Positions 1-7,821 of a DNA stretch of 64,000 nucleotides are shown in pieces. The position numbers and the translations under genes are program-made. The stretch covers positions 1-64,000 of the forward strand of contig JAXGMN010000062.1 of assembly GCA_040768665.1 (NCBI GenBank). Reading direction: 5' to 3'. Each line of letters starts with the position of its first letter. Within the stretch, counting starts at the first letter, position 1. This DNA comes from JABWBD01 sp040768665. Its GTDB lineage: Bacteria; Planctomycetota; Planctomycetia; Pirellulales; Thermoguttaceae. The notes below the pieces were generated by a model. The model was not told the origin of the DNA. It worked only from the letters and a program-made list of their open reading frames with translations, and did no database searches.

Positions 1-149
1 CACCCGGCGTTGCCCCCCCCCGCCCACCCCCGGCCCCCGCAGCACCCCCTGCCGCGCGGCCCGGCCGGGCCCCGACTCGGACCAGAAAAGACCTGCTTTT
101 TTGAGATCAAACCAGAATGTCCCTTTTTTCACTCAGGCACTTCTTACGC
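1..149. other. GC-rich left edge, no supported gene
   Basis: The first 80 bases are C-rich and low in complexity; the rest is the AT-richer stretch beyond the stop codon of the minus-strand gene that follows. No start, ribosome site or protein-like translation is convincing here. Confidence 0.6.
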
Positions 150-872
150 CTACATGCGTTCGGGCGGCATCTTTTCAATACGTGAAAAGATGAAGTCCTT
201 CTTGCCTCGGATTATCAAGTTATCTCCATCTCTTCCCAACGGTAACACGAGCCCCAACTCAGAGACAATGGAGTCTTCTTTCAGTTGTCCGTGGAACTTC
301 GCGACTAATCGACGATCCACACCAAGAAACCAGCACACCACAGAATTGTCCTCACGAATCTCGTAGAATTCATGATGTGGGCCATCTTCTTCCTCAGGCA
401 CAAACGTGTGCCACCGCCCGACGTACGGGCTTGTGGACTGTCGCCCCTCCTTGTTTTCGCTCACAACTTCTTGCCCACATTCTGGCGGGATCTCATCGAC
501 TCGCGACAATCGGTATTCTTTATCACCCGTGAGAATTAGCGAGTCGCCGTCTCTCCGTACAGGCCAACGAGCGAATCCAGATTCAAATAGAATAACCTCG
601 TTTTCGAGTCGACACCGATAGTTGCCAAGGAGCCGTTGATGATCGTCCCGCAAGGACACGAACACCGAATTATCTTCATGGATCGAGTAGTATTCGTGGC
701 GTGGCCCACCAACTTCATTCTGGGGAACGAATACGTGCCAATTGCCACAGTACGAATGTTGCGAGGGAGTTCGCTGGACTTCTGCCTTCTGTGCTTCGCG
801 CGCACACGCCACAGCGTGGCAAACAGCCGCGATTAATAGGAAGGTCAACAACTTTGCCATGCTGAACCCCAT
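150..872 (-). CDS. secreted protein with two tandem copies of an unrecognised domain
   Basis: Function unknown. The 240-residue product starts with a short N-terminus and a hydrophobic segment ending in an Ala/Cys-rich stretch (residues 8-24), which reads as a signal peptide; a lipobox is only weakly suggested. Two copies of one domain follow, at about residues 40-132 and 147-238. Each has a Y-x-G-x-W-H-x-F-V-P opening, an H-E-[YF]-Y-x-I-x-E-D-N-S-V block, an R-D-G-D-x-L-I block and a closing S-R-x-x-x-x-P-P-E. This is a clear internal duplication. An alternative start lies four codons in (position 860). I do not recognise the family. The downstream neighbour is outside the window. Confidence 0.75.
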   Translation of the reverse strand: MGFSMAKLLTFLLIAAVCHAVACAREAQKAEVQRTPSQHSYCGNWHVFVPQNEVGGPRHEYYSIHEDNSVFVSLRDDHQRLLGNYRCRLENEVILFESGFARWPVRRDGDSLILTGDKEYRLSRVDEIPPECGQEVVSENKEGRQSTSPYVGRWHTFVPEEEDGPHHEFYEIREDNSVVCWFLGVDRRLVAKFHGQLKEDSIVSELGLVLPLGRDGDNLIIRGKKDFIFSRIEKMPPERM

Positions 873-894
873 GGATGGACTGCCGAACGACCGA

Positions 895-980
895 GCGAAC
901 CCGCCGGGAACAGGCCGGCGCGAACGACCTTTATTTCAGGACTCACACGACTCGCCGGCCTGTTCCCGGTCGGGTTCAGC
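895..980. repeat. 26-bp-arm inverted repeat overlapping the antitoxin stop
   Basis: Arms at 895-920 and 953-980 are near-perfect complements (GAACCCGCCGGGAACAGG against CCTGTTCCCGGTCGGGTTC) around a 32-base AT-richer centre. The right arm contains the antitoxin stop codon at 976-978, so the gene's last codons lie inside the palindrome. It could fold as a transcript-end hairpin, but no T-run follows. Confidence 0.8.
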
Positions 981-1242
981 GACTGGTTAGCCCCTGATTC
1001 CCGATGGCAAACGGTTTGCGCGGGCTGGCCTTCGATTTCGCTACCAGGGCCTGAAACTCCGGATTGGACGCCAACAGTTCGTCCATCAGGCTGTCGTCCT
1101 CCTGTGGGTCCAACGACTGAATTGCCAGAAGCCGTTGATCGGGCATCTCGACCACGACGGTCTCGCCCGACTCAGCACACTCATTGAGAGTCTTCCTCAG
1201 GTCCGTTTCCAGGCGGTGCAACGGGATGGTCTTGATGGCCAT
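976..1242 (-). CDS. antitoxin, Phd/YefM-like
   Basis: Probable antitoxin of a type II toxin-antitoxin pair. The 88-residue product has an N-terminal stretch (I-P-L-H-R-L-E-T-D-L) and a V-V-V-E-M-P-D-Q-R-L-L-A-I core that resembles the DNA-binding half of Phd/YefM proteins, followed by an acidic, probably disordered toxin-binding tail. The start is the ATG at 1242, 62 bases inside the upstream toxin gene, so the two genes overlap in different frames and are surely cotranscribed. Antitoxins of this type usually repress their own operon; no operator was identified. Assignment rests on size, position and weak motif likeness. Confidence 0.65.
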   Translation of the reverse strand: MAIKTIPLHRLETDLRKTLNECAESGETVVVEMPDQRLLAIQSLDPQEDDSLMDELLASNPEFQALVAKSKASPRKPFAIGNQGLTSR

Positions 1243-1525
1243 GGAATTCCTCGCCTTCCACAATGAGTTTGTTACCGACTTTCCGTCCGACGACCAGGAT
1301 GACGACCTCCTCGGTCTCGACATTATACAGGGCACGCAGGTCTCCTGCACGCAACTCGAACTCGGCCAGAGGATTCGGCCTGAGACGCTTGATCGCCTTC
1401 GTGGGTGTCGTCGGCTGATGCTCAAGCCGGGACAGGATTGCTGCTTCCAGGATTCGTTGCTCACGCGCCGGCAATGACCGCAGTTGCCTGTCCGCGTCCT
1501 CCGTGATGGTAATCCTGAACGCCAT
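1181..1525 (-). CDS. RelE/ParE-family toxin
   Basis: Predicted toxin of the RelE/ParE superfamily; RelE types cut mRNA on the ribosome and ParE types poison gyrase, and the sequence does not decide between them. The core (residues 1-90) has the family order: an F-R-I-T-I-T strand, two helices with R-Q-L-R-S-L-P, then L-R-A-G-D-L-R-A-L-Y-N-V and a V-V-I-L-V-V-G strand. It is 114 residues, about 20 more than usual: the extra tail is read through the start of the antitoxin gene. Gene order is toxin first, as in HigBA-type pairs. It begins 6 bases after the small upstream gene. Confidence 0.8.
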   Translation of the reverse strand: MAFRITITEDADRQLRSLPAREQRILEAAILSRLEHQPTTPTKAIKRLRPNPLAEFELRAGDLRALYNVETEEVVILVVGRKVGNKLIVEGEEFHGHQDHPVAPPGNGPEEDSQ

Positions 1526-1531
1526 GTCAGC

Positions 1532-1750
1532 TCAACCCGTCTCATGCCTTCCGTGCTCTTGCATCAATTGGTCGAACTTGACCCAACCGAGTTTGTAGCC
1601 GTATTGGGCATTCTTGGGAACCCAGACGACTGTTCCGTTGGATACTTTCAGACGGCCGACCATCTCGCCGTTCCGTTTGATCTTGAACTCAAGGTCGGCC
1701 TTTCCCAGCGATCGCTCCGGAATCGTAAATGTCACGTCGTGCTGAGCCAT
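1532..1750 (-). CDS. small conserved protein upstream of the toxin gene
   Basis: A 72-residue soluble protein with alternating beta-like segments (V-T-F-T-I-P, A-D-L-E-F-K-I, R-L-K-V-S-N-G-T-V-V-W-V-P). From memory, similar short proteins ending in G-Y-K-L-x-W-x-K-F-D are annotated as hypothetical in several bacteria; the function is not known to me. Only 6 bases separate it from the toxin gene on the same strand, so it is probably the first gene of a three-gene transcript and might regulate the pair, though this is inference. Confidence 0.65.
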   Translation of the reverse strand: MAQHDVTFTIPERSLGKADLEFKIKRNGEMVGRLKVSNGTVVWVPKNAQYGYKLGWVKFDQLMQEHGRHETG

Positions 1751-1751
1751 A

Positions 1752-1806
1752 GGGAAAGATTGGGGTTACAGGGGAAGACTGGGGTTAGGGGAAGATTGGG
1801 GTTAGG
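1752..1806. repeat. three tandem REP-like units beside the transposase gene
   Basis: Three near-identical 17-18 base units with the sequence GGGAAGATTGGGGTTAG lie directly past the stop codon of the minus-strand transposase gene. The complementary motif (CCTGACCCCAATCTCCCC) occurs on the other side of the same gene at 2829-2849. Transposase genes of this class are typically flanked by the repeats they recognise. Confidence 0.75.
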
Positions 1807-1812
1807 CCGTCA

Positions 1813-2775
1813 TTAGTCAATAGTGAGTTCCCGCACAAGGCTGGCGATGCTTCTGCGGACCGCATCCGTGCCCGATTCGACCCTGGAAACCGCCATGCTC
1901 ACGCTGCTGTGTCCTCGATATCCCAACGCTCTCGCCACCTCTCCAGCAGAGTAGCCGTACTGACAACGCGCCAGGTACGCCGCCACGGCTCGACTGATGT
2001 CGTCGCACCGCGATCGCGCCGGCCAACTCGCGCTCACCCCTCCGAAATGCCGGGCAACCGCCGCGCCAATCTCCTCCAGCGAGGGACGCACACGCAAACC
2101 CGCTAGCTGCGGCACGTCCGGATCTGCGGGGCGATCTCCCAGCAGTCGCCGAATCCGCTGCGCAAACGTGTCTGAACCGACGATCAGCCCCCGGAAGGCA
2201 TTCGCCCACGGACACTCCGGCGGTTGAGCAATCCCCGCTTGAACGAAGCGGCGGTACGCACGTCGTGCTTCCACTGGGGCCTTGCCGAACTCGTAGAGCA
2301 CGCGGTCATAGGTTACCCAGCCCAGGACGTCTGCTGCTCGGTGATAGCCCGGATAGCTGCTCCACCGCCACTCCTCCGGTCGCAGCGACAGTTTCGCGCG
2401 GACCGCGTTGAGATGGATATAGCGGCTGATTTCCAGATAGTAGCCTTCCTCTTCGATCAACTGAGCCTTGAACCGCCCTTGGAACAGATGCCCGACACGC
2501 CGATGCCGGAGGTTGAAGTACCCGGTGTAGCTGCTGTTCAACAGGTGCATGCCCGCGGAGAGATTGGGTTCCGGCGTTTCCACGAACAAATGTTCATGGT
2601 TCGTCAGGAGAGCGAACGCATGGAGCCGCCAGCCGTGCGTCTGCACGGTTCGCTCCAGCCAGTCCAGTCGCCGCTGCCGATCCGCATCATCGCGGACGAT
2701 GTCGCGCCGCTCGTTGCCTCGCGACATCACATGATAGAGCCCACCAGCCAGTTCGATGCGTAATGGTCGTGCCAT
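1813..2775 (-). CDS. REP-associated tyrosine transposase (Y1/HUH, RAYT-like)
   Basis: Single-strand DNA transposase of the IS200-like TnpA_REP class. The 320-residue protein opens with R-P-L-R-I-E-L-A-G-G-L-Y-H-V-x-S-R-G-N, carries the metal-binding H-x-H as T-N-H-E-H-L-F (about residue 60), L-F-Q-G-R-F-K, and the Y-I-H-L-N-A-V-R-A segment holding the likely catalytic tyrosine (about residue 120). The last 60-70 residues look like a DnaA domain IV helix-turn-helix (G-Y-R-G-H-S-S-V-S-M-A-V), seen in some longer relatives. The reading frame is intact. REP-like motifs sit on both sides, and it is a candidate, but unproven, mover of the small palindromes elsewhere in the window. Confidence 0.9.
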   Translation of the reverse strand: MARPLRIELAGGLYHVMSRGNERRDIVRDDADRQRRLDWLERTVQTHGWRLHAFALLTNHEHLFVETPEPNLSAGMHLLNSSYTGYFNLRHRRVGHLFQGRFKAQLIEEEGYYLEISRYIHLNAVRAKLSLRPEEWRWSSYPGYHRAADVLGWVTYDRVLYEFGKAPVEARRAYRRFVQAGIAQPPECPWANAFRGLIVGSDTFAQRIRRLLGDRPADPDVPQLAGLRVRPSLEEIGAAVARHFGGVSASWPARSRCDDISRAVAAYLARCQYGYSAGEVARALGYRGHSSVSMAVSRVESGTDAVRRSIASLVRELTID

Positions 2776-2828
2776 AATCCGCAGCCTACCTGATCCGGTT
2801 GTTCAACGCAAGCCTGTTGACTGTTGAC

Positions 2829-2911
2829 GGCCTGACCCCAATCTCCCCCAATTTGCAAAACCCCAGTTGAAATTTAAAGCCTGACCCTGTCCTCTATGAC
2901 CCTGTCCTCTA
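2829..2911. repeat. REP-like motifs and a 15-bp tandem repeat
   Basis: Contains CCTGACCCCAATCTCCCC (2831-2848), the counterpart of the units at 1752-1806; GTTGAAATTTAAAGCCTGAC (2866-2885), repeated at 6231-6256; and TGACCCTGTCCTCTA twice in tandem (2882-2911). Confidence 0.7.
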
Positions 2912-2944
2912 TCCTCTTGTAAAACGCTCCCAAGCGTACTTTTC

Positions 2945-3256
2945 TTGGAGACCTCGCCTCTTTCATGGTATCTGTTTCGATTTCCCCACCGGCACCGACC
3001 GATCGCCGAGCAACACCAGACACTTTGCCAGAAGCTACGCGGCCACTTCGCGTATTACGGGATCACGGGAAACAGCATCGCGTTGGCGCGATTCCGGGAG
3101 GTGGTCGCACGCACCTGGTGGAAAAGCCTTGGCCGTCGCCGCGGCGGAAACCGGCCCACTTGGGCCGAATTCTTACGATTCCAGCGGCGCTGGCCGCTGC
3201 CGCCGCCGGTGGCTATTCATTCCGTGTGCCGTGTGCGAAGCGAAGGGGTTACTTGA
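2945..3256 (+). pseudogene. group II intron reverse transcriptase/maturase, C-terminal fragment
   Basis: The translation from about 2968 matches the C-terminal thumb/maturase end of group II intron proteins: R-H-R-P-I-A-E-Q-H, L-C-Q-K-L-R-G-H-F-A-Y-Y-G-I-T-G-N, W-W-K-S-L-G-R-R and W-P-L-P-P-P. The polymerase domain (Y-A-D-D) and everything upstream are absent, replaced by repeat sequence, so this is a dead remnant of about 95 residues. It abuts intron RNA and an insertion-sequence fragment. Confidence 0.8.
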
Positions 3257-3305
3257 GGAACCGTATGCGGTAATTCTGCACGTACGGGTCTGTGGGAGCC
3301 CCTCC
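3257..3305 (+). other. 3' RNA end of the group II intron remnant
   Basis: Just past the maturase stop codon lies CCGTATGCGGTAATTCTGCA followed by CGTACGG, a hairpin with CCGTA/TACGG ends that resembles conserved group II intron structure. The likely 3' splice boundary is near 3305, where homology to the IS transposase resumes on the minus strand. Confidence 0.45.
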
Positions 3306-3538
3306 AACTCAGCGATCTTCCGGGCTGCGGCAGACTCCTGGCGCCTCCGGTTCGCCTGGTTCGGCCGCCGATCGAAGGAGGACGCGGCGTTCTCAAAGAG
3401 TTGCTTCTGCCAGTTGTAGTACTGCGTGGCGTGGATGCCCAGTTCGTCACACAAATCGGAGACCGGCACCCCTTCCAAAAGGTGCCGCCGCACAATCGCT
3501 ACCTTCTGTTCAGGCGTAAAATGCTTTCGTTTCGACAT
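3306..3538 (-). pseudogene. IS3-family OrfA-like transposase, 3' truncated
   Basis: The frame starting at 3538 encodes a helix-turn-helix transposase N-terminus (F-T-P-E-Q-K-V-A-I-V-R-R-H-L, L-G-I-H-A-T-Q-Y-Y-N-W-Q-K) as in IS3/IS911 OrfA, and reaches the start of the leucine-zipper region (K-I-A-E-L-E). There homology stops at the group II intron boundary and the frame runs on into intron RNA. No OrfB (DDE) part remains, so it is an inactive fragment interrupted by the intron or by a later deletion. Confidence 0.75.
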
Positions 3539-3605
3539 CGAGCTTCTCCTGTCGGGCTGTGCTACACTCTAGCTCACAGCCAAAGCTCAACGTCCTACTG
3601 GCGCA

Positions 3606-3646
3606 AAACAGGGTGAGTAATCACCCAGGGCGACCCGGCGCTGTTT
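3606..3646. repeat. palindrome with GGTGAGTAATCACCC core
   Basis: A 26-base core, GGTGAGTAATCACCCAGGG plus CGACCCGG, is flanked by short complementary arms (AAACAG/CTGTTT). The same core occurs at 59108-59157 with different arms. Confidence 0.65.
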
Positions 3647-3661
3647 CCCCCCGCTTCCGAC

Positions 3662-4006
3662 TTACGAAACCAGGACAATTAGCGGCCGAAATGACAGGAG
3701 TATGAACAGAAACGCCGTACAGATAAATATGTAGTATGTCAAAACGCGAAAGGTGGACCTTCCGTCCTTTTTCCGGGAACGTAACAGCAAGCAATAGTCA
3801 AGCGATAGGCCGAAGATCGCCACCCACGGAAGGACTTGCCACCAAATCCGCGCTGTGAATGGTGTAAAATTCGTCCCGCGATAAAACTCTACAGTGAATG
3901 GCAACAAGGCTCGTGCCACAGCAAAAGCGACAAGCCAACCCCCAATGGCGTAGGCAAAGAGCGCCCTGCTCCGTTTGCGACGTTCGTCCGTCTCCATGCG
4001 TGTCAC
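3662..4006 (-). CDS. small integral membrane protein
   Basis: Function unknown. The 114-residue product has a charged N-terminus (E-R-R-K-R-S-R) and three likely transmembrane segments at about residues 17-38, 53-74 and 84-112, with a short R-S-R-K-K-D-G loop between the second and third. No catalytic motif is visible. It lies downstream of a decayed Rhs-like gene on the same strand, with 52 bases between; small membrane proteins in this position can be immunity proteins, but nothing in the sequence proves that. Confidence 0.55.
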   Translation of the reverse strand: MTRMETDERRKRSRALFAYAIGGWLVAFAVARALLPFTVEFYRGTNFTPFTARIWWQVLPWVAIFGLSLDYCLLLRSRKKDGRSTFRVLTYYIFICTAFLFILLSFRPLIVLVS

Positions 4007-4058
4007 ACTTCCCTTCTGCGCCGCTCTGATGCAATCAAGCCTGATTCTGTCAACTCCA

Positions 4059-6180
4059 CTAAAGACTTGCGCGCCGCTCCAATTCTCCTTTGATTAGATC
4101 AATAAAGTGTTGCTGCCGTGGGATCTCATTCAAAGCCCAGATAGTAAAAAAAGTTGGAGGATCGCTTGAGAAGACATGGTATACGGGCCAACTAATAACC
4201 CAGAAGCAAGTACCGCCCCAGAGGCCCAGCAAGTCCCACGTTGCATTGATCCAACTGCCTTCGTATGCATTCCAGACAGGATCCTTTGCCCCCTTGGCCG
4301 GGTTCCCGCCCTGCTTTCCGCCAGACTTGCGCAACGACTCCCCCGTTGCTGCCACCTTTTCCAGTATCTCTAGCCCCCTTTCCGCTTTCGCCAACGCCGT
4401 TTCCAACTCGTCGGTTGTGAACGCGCTCAAGTCGACCGTTCCCGTGGGATCGAGGTGCAGCGTCGCTGAGTTGCCCACATAGCGGCAGAGGTTCGCGTCA
4501 CCGGCCTCAAACCCGATCGGATCCTCGCTGATCCACCGCCCCACCTCTGTCCTCGCCCGACTCCCAAGCCCAGCCACTGCTCCAATCGCCGTCGCTGGTG
4601 GAATCGGCCGACCCGCCCGCCGAAACCGACCACGTCTCCGTGCCGCTGCTCACCCATTCGCCCCCCGACGACGGAGTCGTCGTCGACACCTGATTCCGCG
4701 TCGAATGGCTCGACTGGCTGATCGTCCGCGCGGAGTTCCACCCGGAACTCCACTCCTCCGTCTCCGGGCCGACGCTGTCGGAGTACCACGAACGGCCGCT
4801 GCCGCTGTACGAGTAAGTCACGCCCAGGTCCGCCGTGCCCCCGGCCGTCTCCGTGATCCCCGTCAATTCCCACGGACCGCCGCTGCCCGATCCGCCCGAG
4901 CTCGACCCGGAACCCGAACTCGACCCCGAACTCGACCCCGACGCGCTGCCCGCGGCCGGATTCCACGTGTAGCTCTCCACCCGCAGGTACGAGCTGGTGT
5001 GGTTGCTGGTGTTGGTCTGCGTGCTCGACTCCGACACATTGCCACCGAAGCTCGAGTCGCCCCAACTGTCGCTTTGCGACTCGGTCTGCGTGGCGCTCGT
5101 CGAGCCCGAGCTGGTTGTACCCTCGCTCACCGTGGCCGTGCCGTCGGTGGCGACCCAGGCCCCTGCACTCAACGTGAAATTCAGCGAGGCGCTGGCCGAG
5201 TTGTTCGTGCCCCCGCTCGCGCTGATGCTGGTGCTCAGGTTGCCCACCGACGACGACCCGCTTCCCGAGTAGGAAGTGTTCTCGGTGGCGTTGCCCGAAG
5301 CGTTGCCCGACCCGCTCACCACCCACGCCGGCGACCACGCTGGACGTCGCCGAATACGAATGCGAAAGGCCCCCGTTGGCATTTTCCGTCCTCGTGCCGC
5401 TGATCCCGGTTCCCGTGTACGGCCCCGTCCCCGACACGCTCCAATTCGAGCTGCCGCCGCCGGTGGACGTCCCGCTCCCGCCGCTCCACGACCACTCGCC
5501 GTTCGCCTGCAGCATCGGCGTGCCGCTGAGGTTGTACGAGTACGATTCGGAGCCGCCTTCGCTGGCCGTGCCCGACAGGCCGCCGTCCGTGTACGACCCG
5601 CTCGAAGAGAACGAGCCGTTGCCGCTCCCCTGATTGCTGAACGTGCCGGAGCCCGAATAGACCCAAACGCCCGCGGCGGCCGTATCGGTCGTGGTCACCG
5701 AGTAGGTCATGCTGTCGCTAGCCGAATTGGAAAACGTCCCGCCAATCGTGCTCTCCCCGACCGGATACGAATAGCTCCCGCTGCTCGAAACCGACCAACT
5801 AGAATTCCCGTTGGCCCCGCTTCCCCCGCTGGCCGTGTCGAACTCCCAATCGCCCTCGGAATCGAGCACATATCCCAACGTGTACAGGCCCAGGTACGAA
5901 TCCAGCCCGCTCTGGTTCACCGTCACGCTCGCGCTCCAGCCGTCGCCCGACGGGTTCACGGTGCTGCTGGTCGAGTAGTTCGAGTTGCCGCTCACCTGGT
6001 TCACCACCGACGCCCCGCCGGTTTCCGTCCAGCCCCCGGCGCACTGCTAATCCCTAATCCCGGCCTGACCCTGAGTTTTCCCTATACGAGCAGTTCCCGC
6101 CCTGGTTGGCCTCGGCCGTCACCGTGCCGCTGAAATTCCATCCCACCCCGGCCGCCACCAGCGGCACCGAACGGACATGG
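4059..6180 (-). pseudogene. Rhs-core protein with Ser/Gly/Thr-rich repeats, broken by frameshifts
   Basis: Three adjacent frames together make one decayed cell-surface gene. The 3' part (4059-4577) has the Rhs-associated core G-R-W-I-S-E-D-P-I-G-F-E-A-G-D followed by Y-V-G-N-S-A-T-L-H-L-D-P-T-G and a variable 130-residue C-terminus with a hydrophobic patch. The 5' part (4580-6007) is almost only Ser, Gly, Thr and Asn, built of repeated G-x-W-x-x-S-G-S-G and S-S-S-G-S-Y units. Frame changes occur near 5330 (an apparent 2-base loss, expected G-V-W-V) and near 4570. The usual YD repeats between the two parts are absent. A REP-like insertion near 6046-6085 separates the recognisable start from more related sequence upstream. 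Probably non-functional. Confidence 0.75.
6046..6085. repeat. REP-like insertion in the Rhs-like pseudogene
   Basis: GGCCTGACCCTGAG (6061-6074) resembles the motif at 2829 next to the transposase and interrupts the repetitive coding sequence of the pseudogene. Confidence 0.5.
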
Positions 6181-6230
6181 CGCAACATCATGCCTTAATT
6201 TGAACCGTGGCTCCCACTTCATACCCGAAA

Positions 6231-6256
6231 GTTGAAATTTAAAGCCTGACCCCGTC
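6231..6256. repeat. second copy of the GTTGAAATTTAAAGCCTGACC repeat
   Basis: Twenty-six bases match 2866-2891 with one difference. It sits just past the stop codon of the minus-strand gene at 6273. Confidence 0.75.
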
Positions 6257-6272
6257 TTTCTTCATCGGACGC

Positions 6273-6788
6273 CTACTCCATGTAGCGCCACTTCCGGGTC
6301 TCAAAGATGTAGATTCTCCGGTAGTGTGGCGGAACAACATACCATACAAGCATGGGGTTTCCCTGGTTATAAAAGTAGACGAATTGCCCCCAGTGCCCCA
6401 GACAATACTTCGCGCGTGGAACCGAATGCAGGTACTCGGGCACGAGTTCGTTAAGATCCTTTGGAAACCTACCGTTGGCAGCGCGATACTGCTCGCAAGC
6501 CGCCACGACTCGCGGAGCGTTTGCCTCTGCGACCGTAAGTTGAAACGCATCGTTGGCCATAACAAGCCCCAAGGTCAAGACCGGAATTGCGGCTCTTGAA
6601 AGAGTGAGTCCCCACCCGGGGCGCTGGATCGCGTTTTTCAGGAGACTGAGAAGAAACCAAATCGGACAGAAGATCCATGACATAAGAAATGATCCGCTGA
6701 ACCCCGCGTCCCAAGCGAGAAGTAGAGCCGCAGCGCCCAAACTGACTCCAATGCGATGACGAAACCGCTGCTTGCGAGCCACAACCAT
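6273..6788 (-). CDS. membrane protein with pseudopilin-like C-terminal half
   Basis: Function unknown. Residues 10-85 of 171 hold three hydrophobic segments (L-G-A-A-A-L-L-L-A-W, W-I-F-C-P-I-W-F-L-L, A-A-I-P-V-L-T-L-G-L). The rest is soluble and contains A-C-E-Q-Y-R-A-A-N-G-R-F-P-K-D-L-N-E-L-V-P, the pattern seen after the N-terminal helix of GspG/type II pseudopilins (helix, then Y-x-x-x-x-G-x-[YF]-P-x-x-L-x-E-L-V-P-x-Y-L). The likeness is local and does not show a secretion role. Start ATG at 6788. Confidence 0.6.
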   Translation of the reverse strand: MVVARKQRFRHRIGVSLGAAALLLAWDAGFSGSFLMSWIFCPIWFLLSLLKNAIQRPGWGLTLSRAAIPVLTLGLVMANDAFQLTVAEANAPRVVAACEQYRAANGRFPKDLNELVPEYLHSVPRAKYCLGHWGQFVYFYNQGNPMLVWYVVPPHYRRIYIFETRKWRYME

Positions 6789-6924
6789 CGCTCAGAGGCC
6801 TCCTTCTGTGTCCACCCCGCCTGTTGGCAGGAGTTGCCAGGAATTGTCTTCCGGCCCCATCGAAGTCGTTCGTCGAAATCTAATTGAATGTATCAAGCCA
6901 ACCAAGACCACCTTGTAGTCGACA

Positions 6925-7025
6925 CCATCAATCCATCAATCCATCAATCCATCAATCCATCAATCCATCAATCCATCAATCCATCAATCCATCAATCCAT
7001 CAATCCATCAATCCATCAATCCATC
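6925..7025. repeat. 8-bp tandem repeat, about 12.6 copies
   Basis: The unit CCATCAAT is repeated without error over 101 bases. The stop codon of the pyruvyl transferase gene (7016-7018, minus strand) falls inside it, so the array forms the 3' end of that gene's transcript. Direct abutting repeats without spacers exclude a CRISPR array. Confidence 0.95.
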
Positions 7026-7821
7026 CCCGGCCAGAACGGAAACGTGTCGATCAAACCCTGCTTCAACCGGTGCATCCCCGGCCGCTCCCACGGGCCGAAC
7101 CGCGCCAGGATGCTGTCCAGCGTATCGTTTCGGCTCAGCGTCAGGTACTTCTTGTCTTCCAGCCCGTAGACGCTGTAGTAATCGCGGTACTTGAACTCCG
7201 GCATCCCGGCCCGGTCCTCCTCGCCGGGGTTTACCCGCAGCCATTCATTCGGAATGCCCAGCCCGTCGGCCGCCACCAGGCCGTGCAGCGCCGAGGCCAG
7301 GATGTGCTGGCAGCTCGACATCGCGTCGAGCACCTCCTCGACCGGCCCGCACAGATCGATCACCGCGATCTCCGCCGACTTCGCCGCCACGTGCGCGATT
7401 ACTGGGTTTCCCATCTCCGACCAGTGCGGCACGATCCCCAGCTTGTACCGGGTCCTCTGCGGACGGGCAAACAGCCCGCACAACAGCCCCGGATCCCCCA
7501 GCACGATCGACTCCTTGCCCCGGCACCCCGTCCGCTCCAGACTCAGCCGCCCGCGCAGCGCCACCACCTGCGCCAAGGGAAATCGATCGGTCCGGCGCCG
7601 TACATGCGGCCCGTCCCCCAGATGAACCCGCGGTATTGATTCCACGAACCGGGCTGCCAGAAATGCGGCTCCAGGATGCTGCCGATCGCCAAGATATCCG
7701 CCCGGTGCGGTTCGGCAAACTCCACTCTCTGCCCCGAGAGCCGCTCACACAACAGCCGCGCCAACTGGTCGCCAAAGTTTCCCTTCCGCGGCCCGCCCTG
7801 CCACCAATACGCCTTGATCAT
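7016..7821 (-). pseudogene. polysaccharide pyruvyl transferase family, one frameshift
   Basis: The gene would add ketal-pyruvate to an exopolysaccharide or cell-wall sugar. The N-terminal part begins at the ATG at 7821 with M-I-K-A-Y-W-W, G-N-F-G-D-Q-L and G-S-I-L; the family signatures continue in another frame as I-V-L-G-D-P-G-L-L, K-L-G-I-V-P-H, S-S-C-Q-H-I-L-A-S-A-L-H-G-L-V and A-D-G-L-G-I-P-N-E-W. The frames join at about 7577-7583, where one missing T after G-P-I-D-F-P restores a single open frame of about 268 residues. Everything else is intact, so this is a recent mutation or a sequencing error. Confidence 0.8.

Noticed and set aside
4705..5403. 232-codon plus-strand frame inside the Rhs-like pseudogene
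   Set aside because: Arg/Ala/Pro-rich translation of the complement of Ser/Gly repeats.
6925..7025. Possible CRISPR array
   Set aside because: Perfect abutting 8-mers without spacers; it is a simple tandem repeat.
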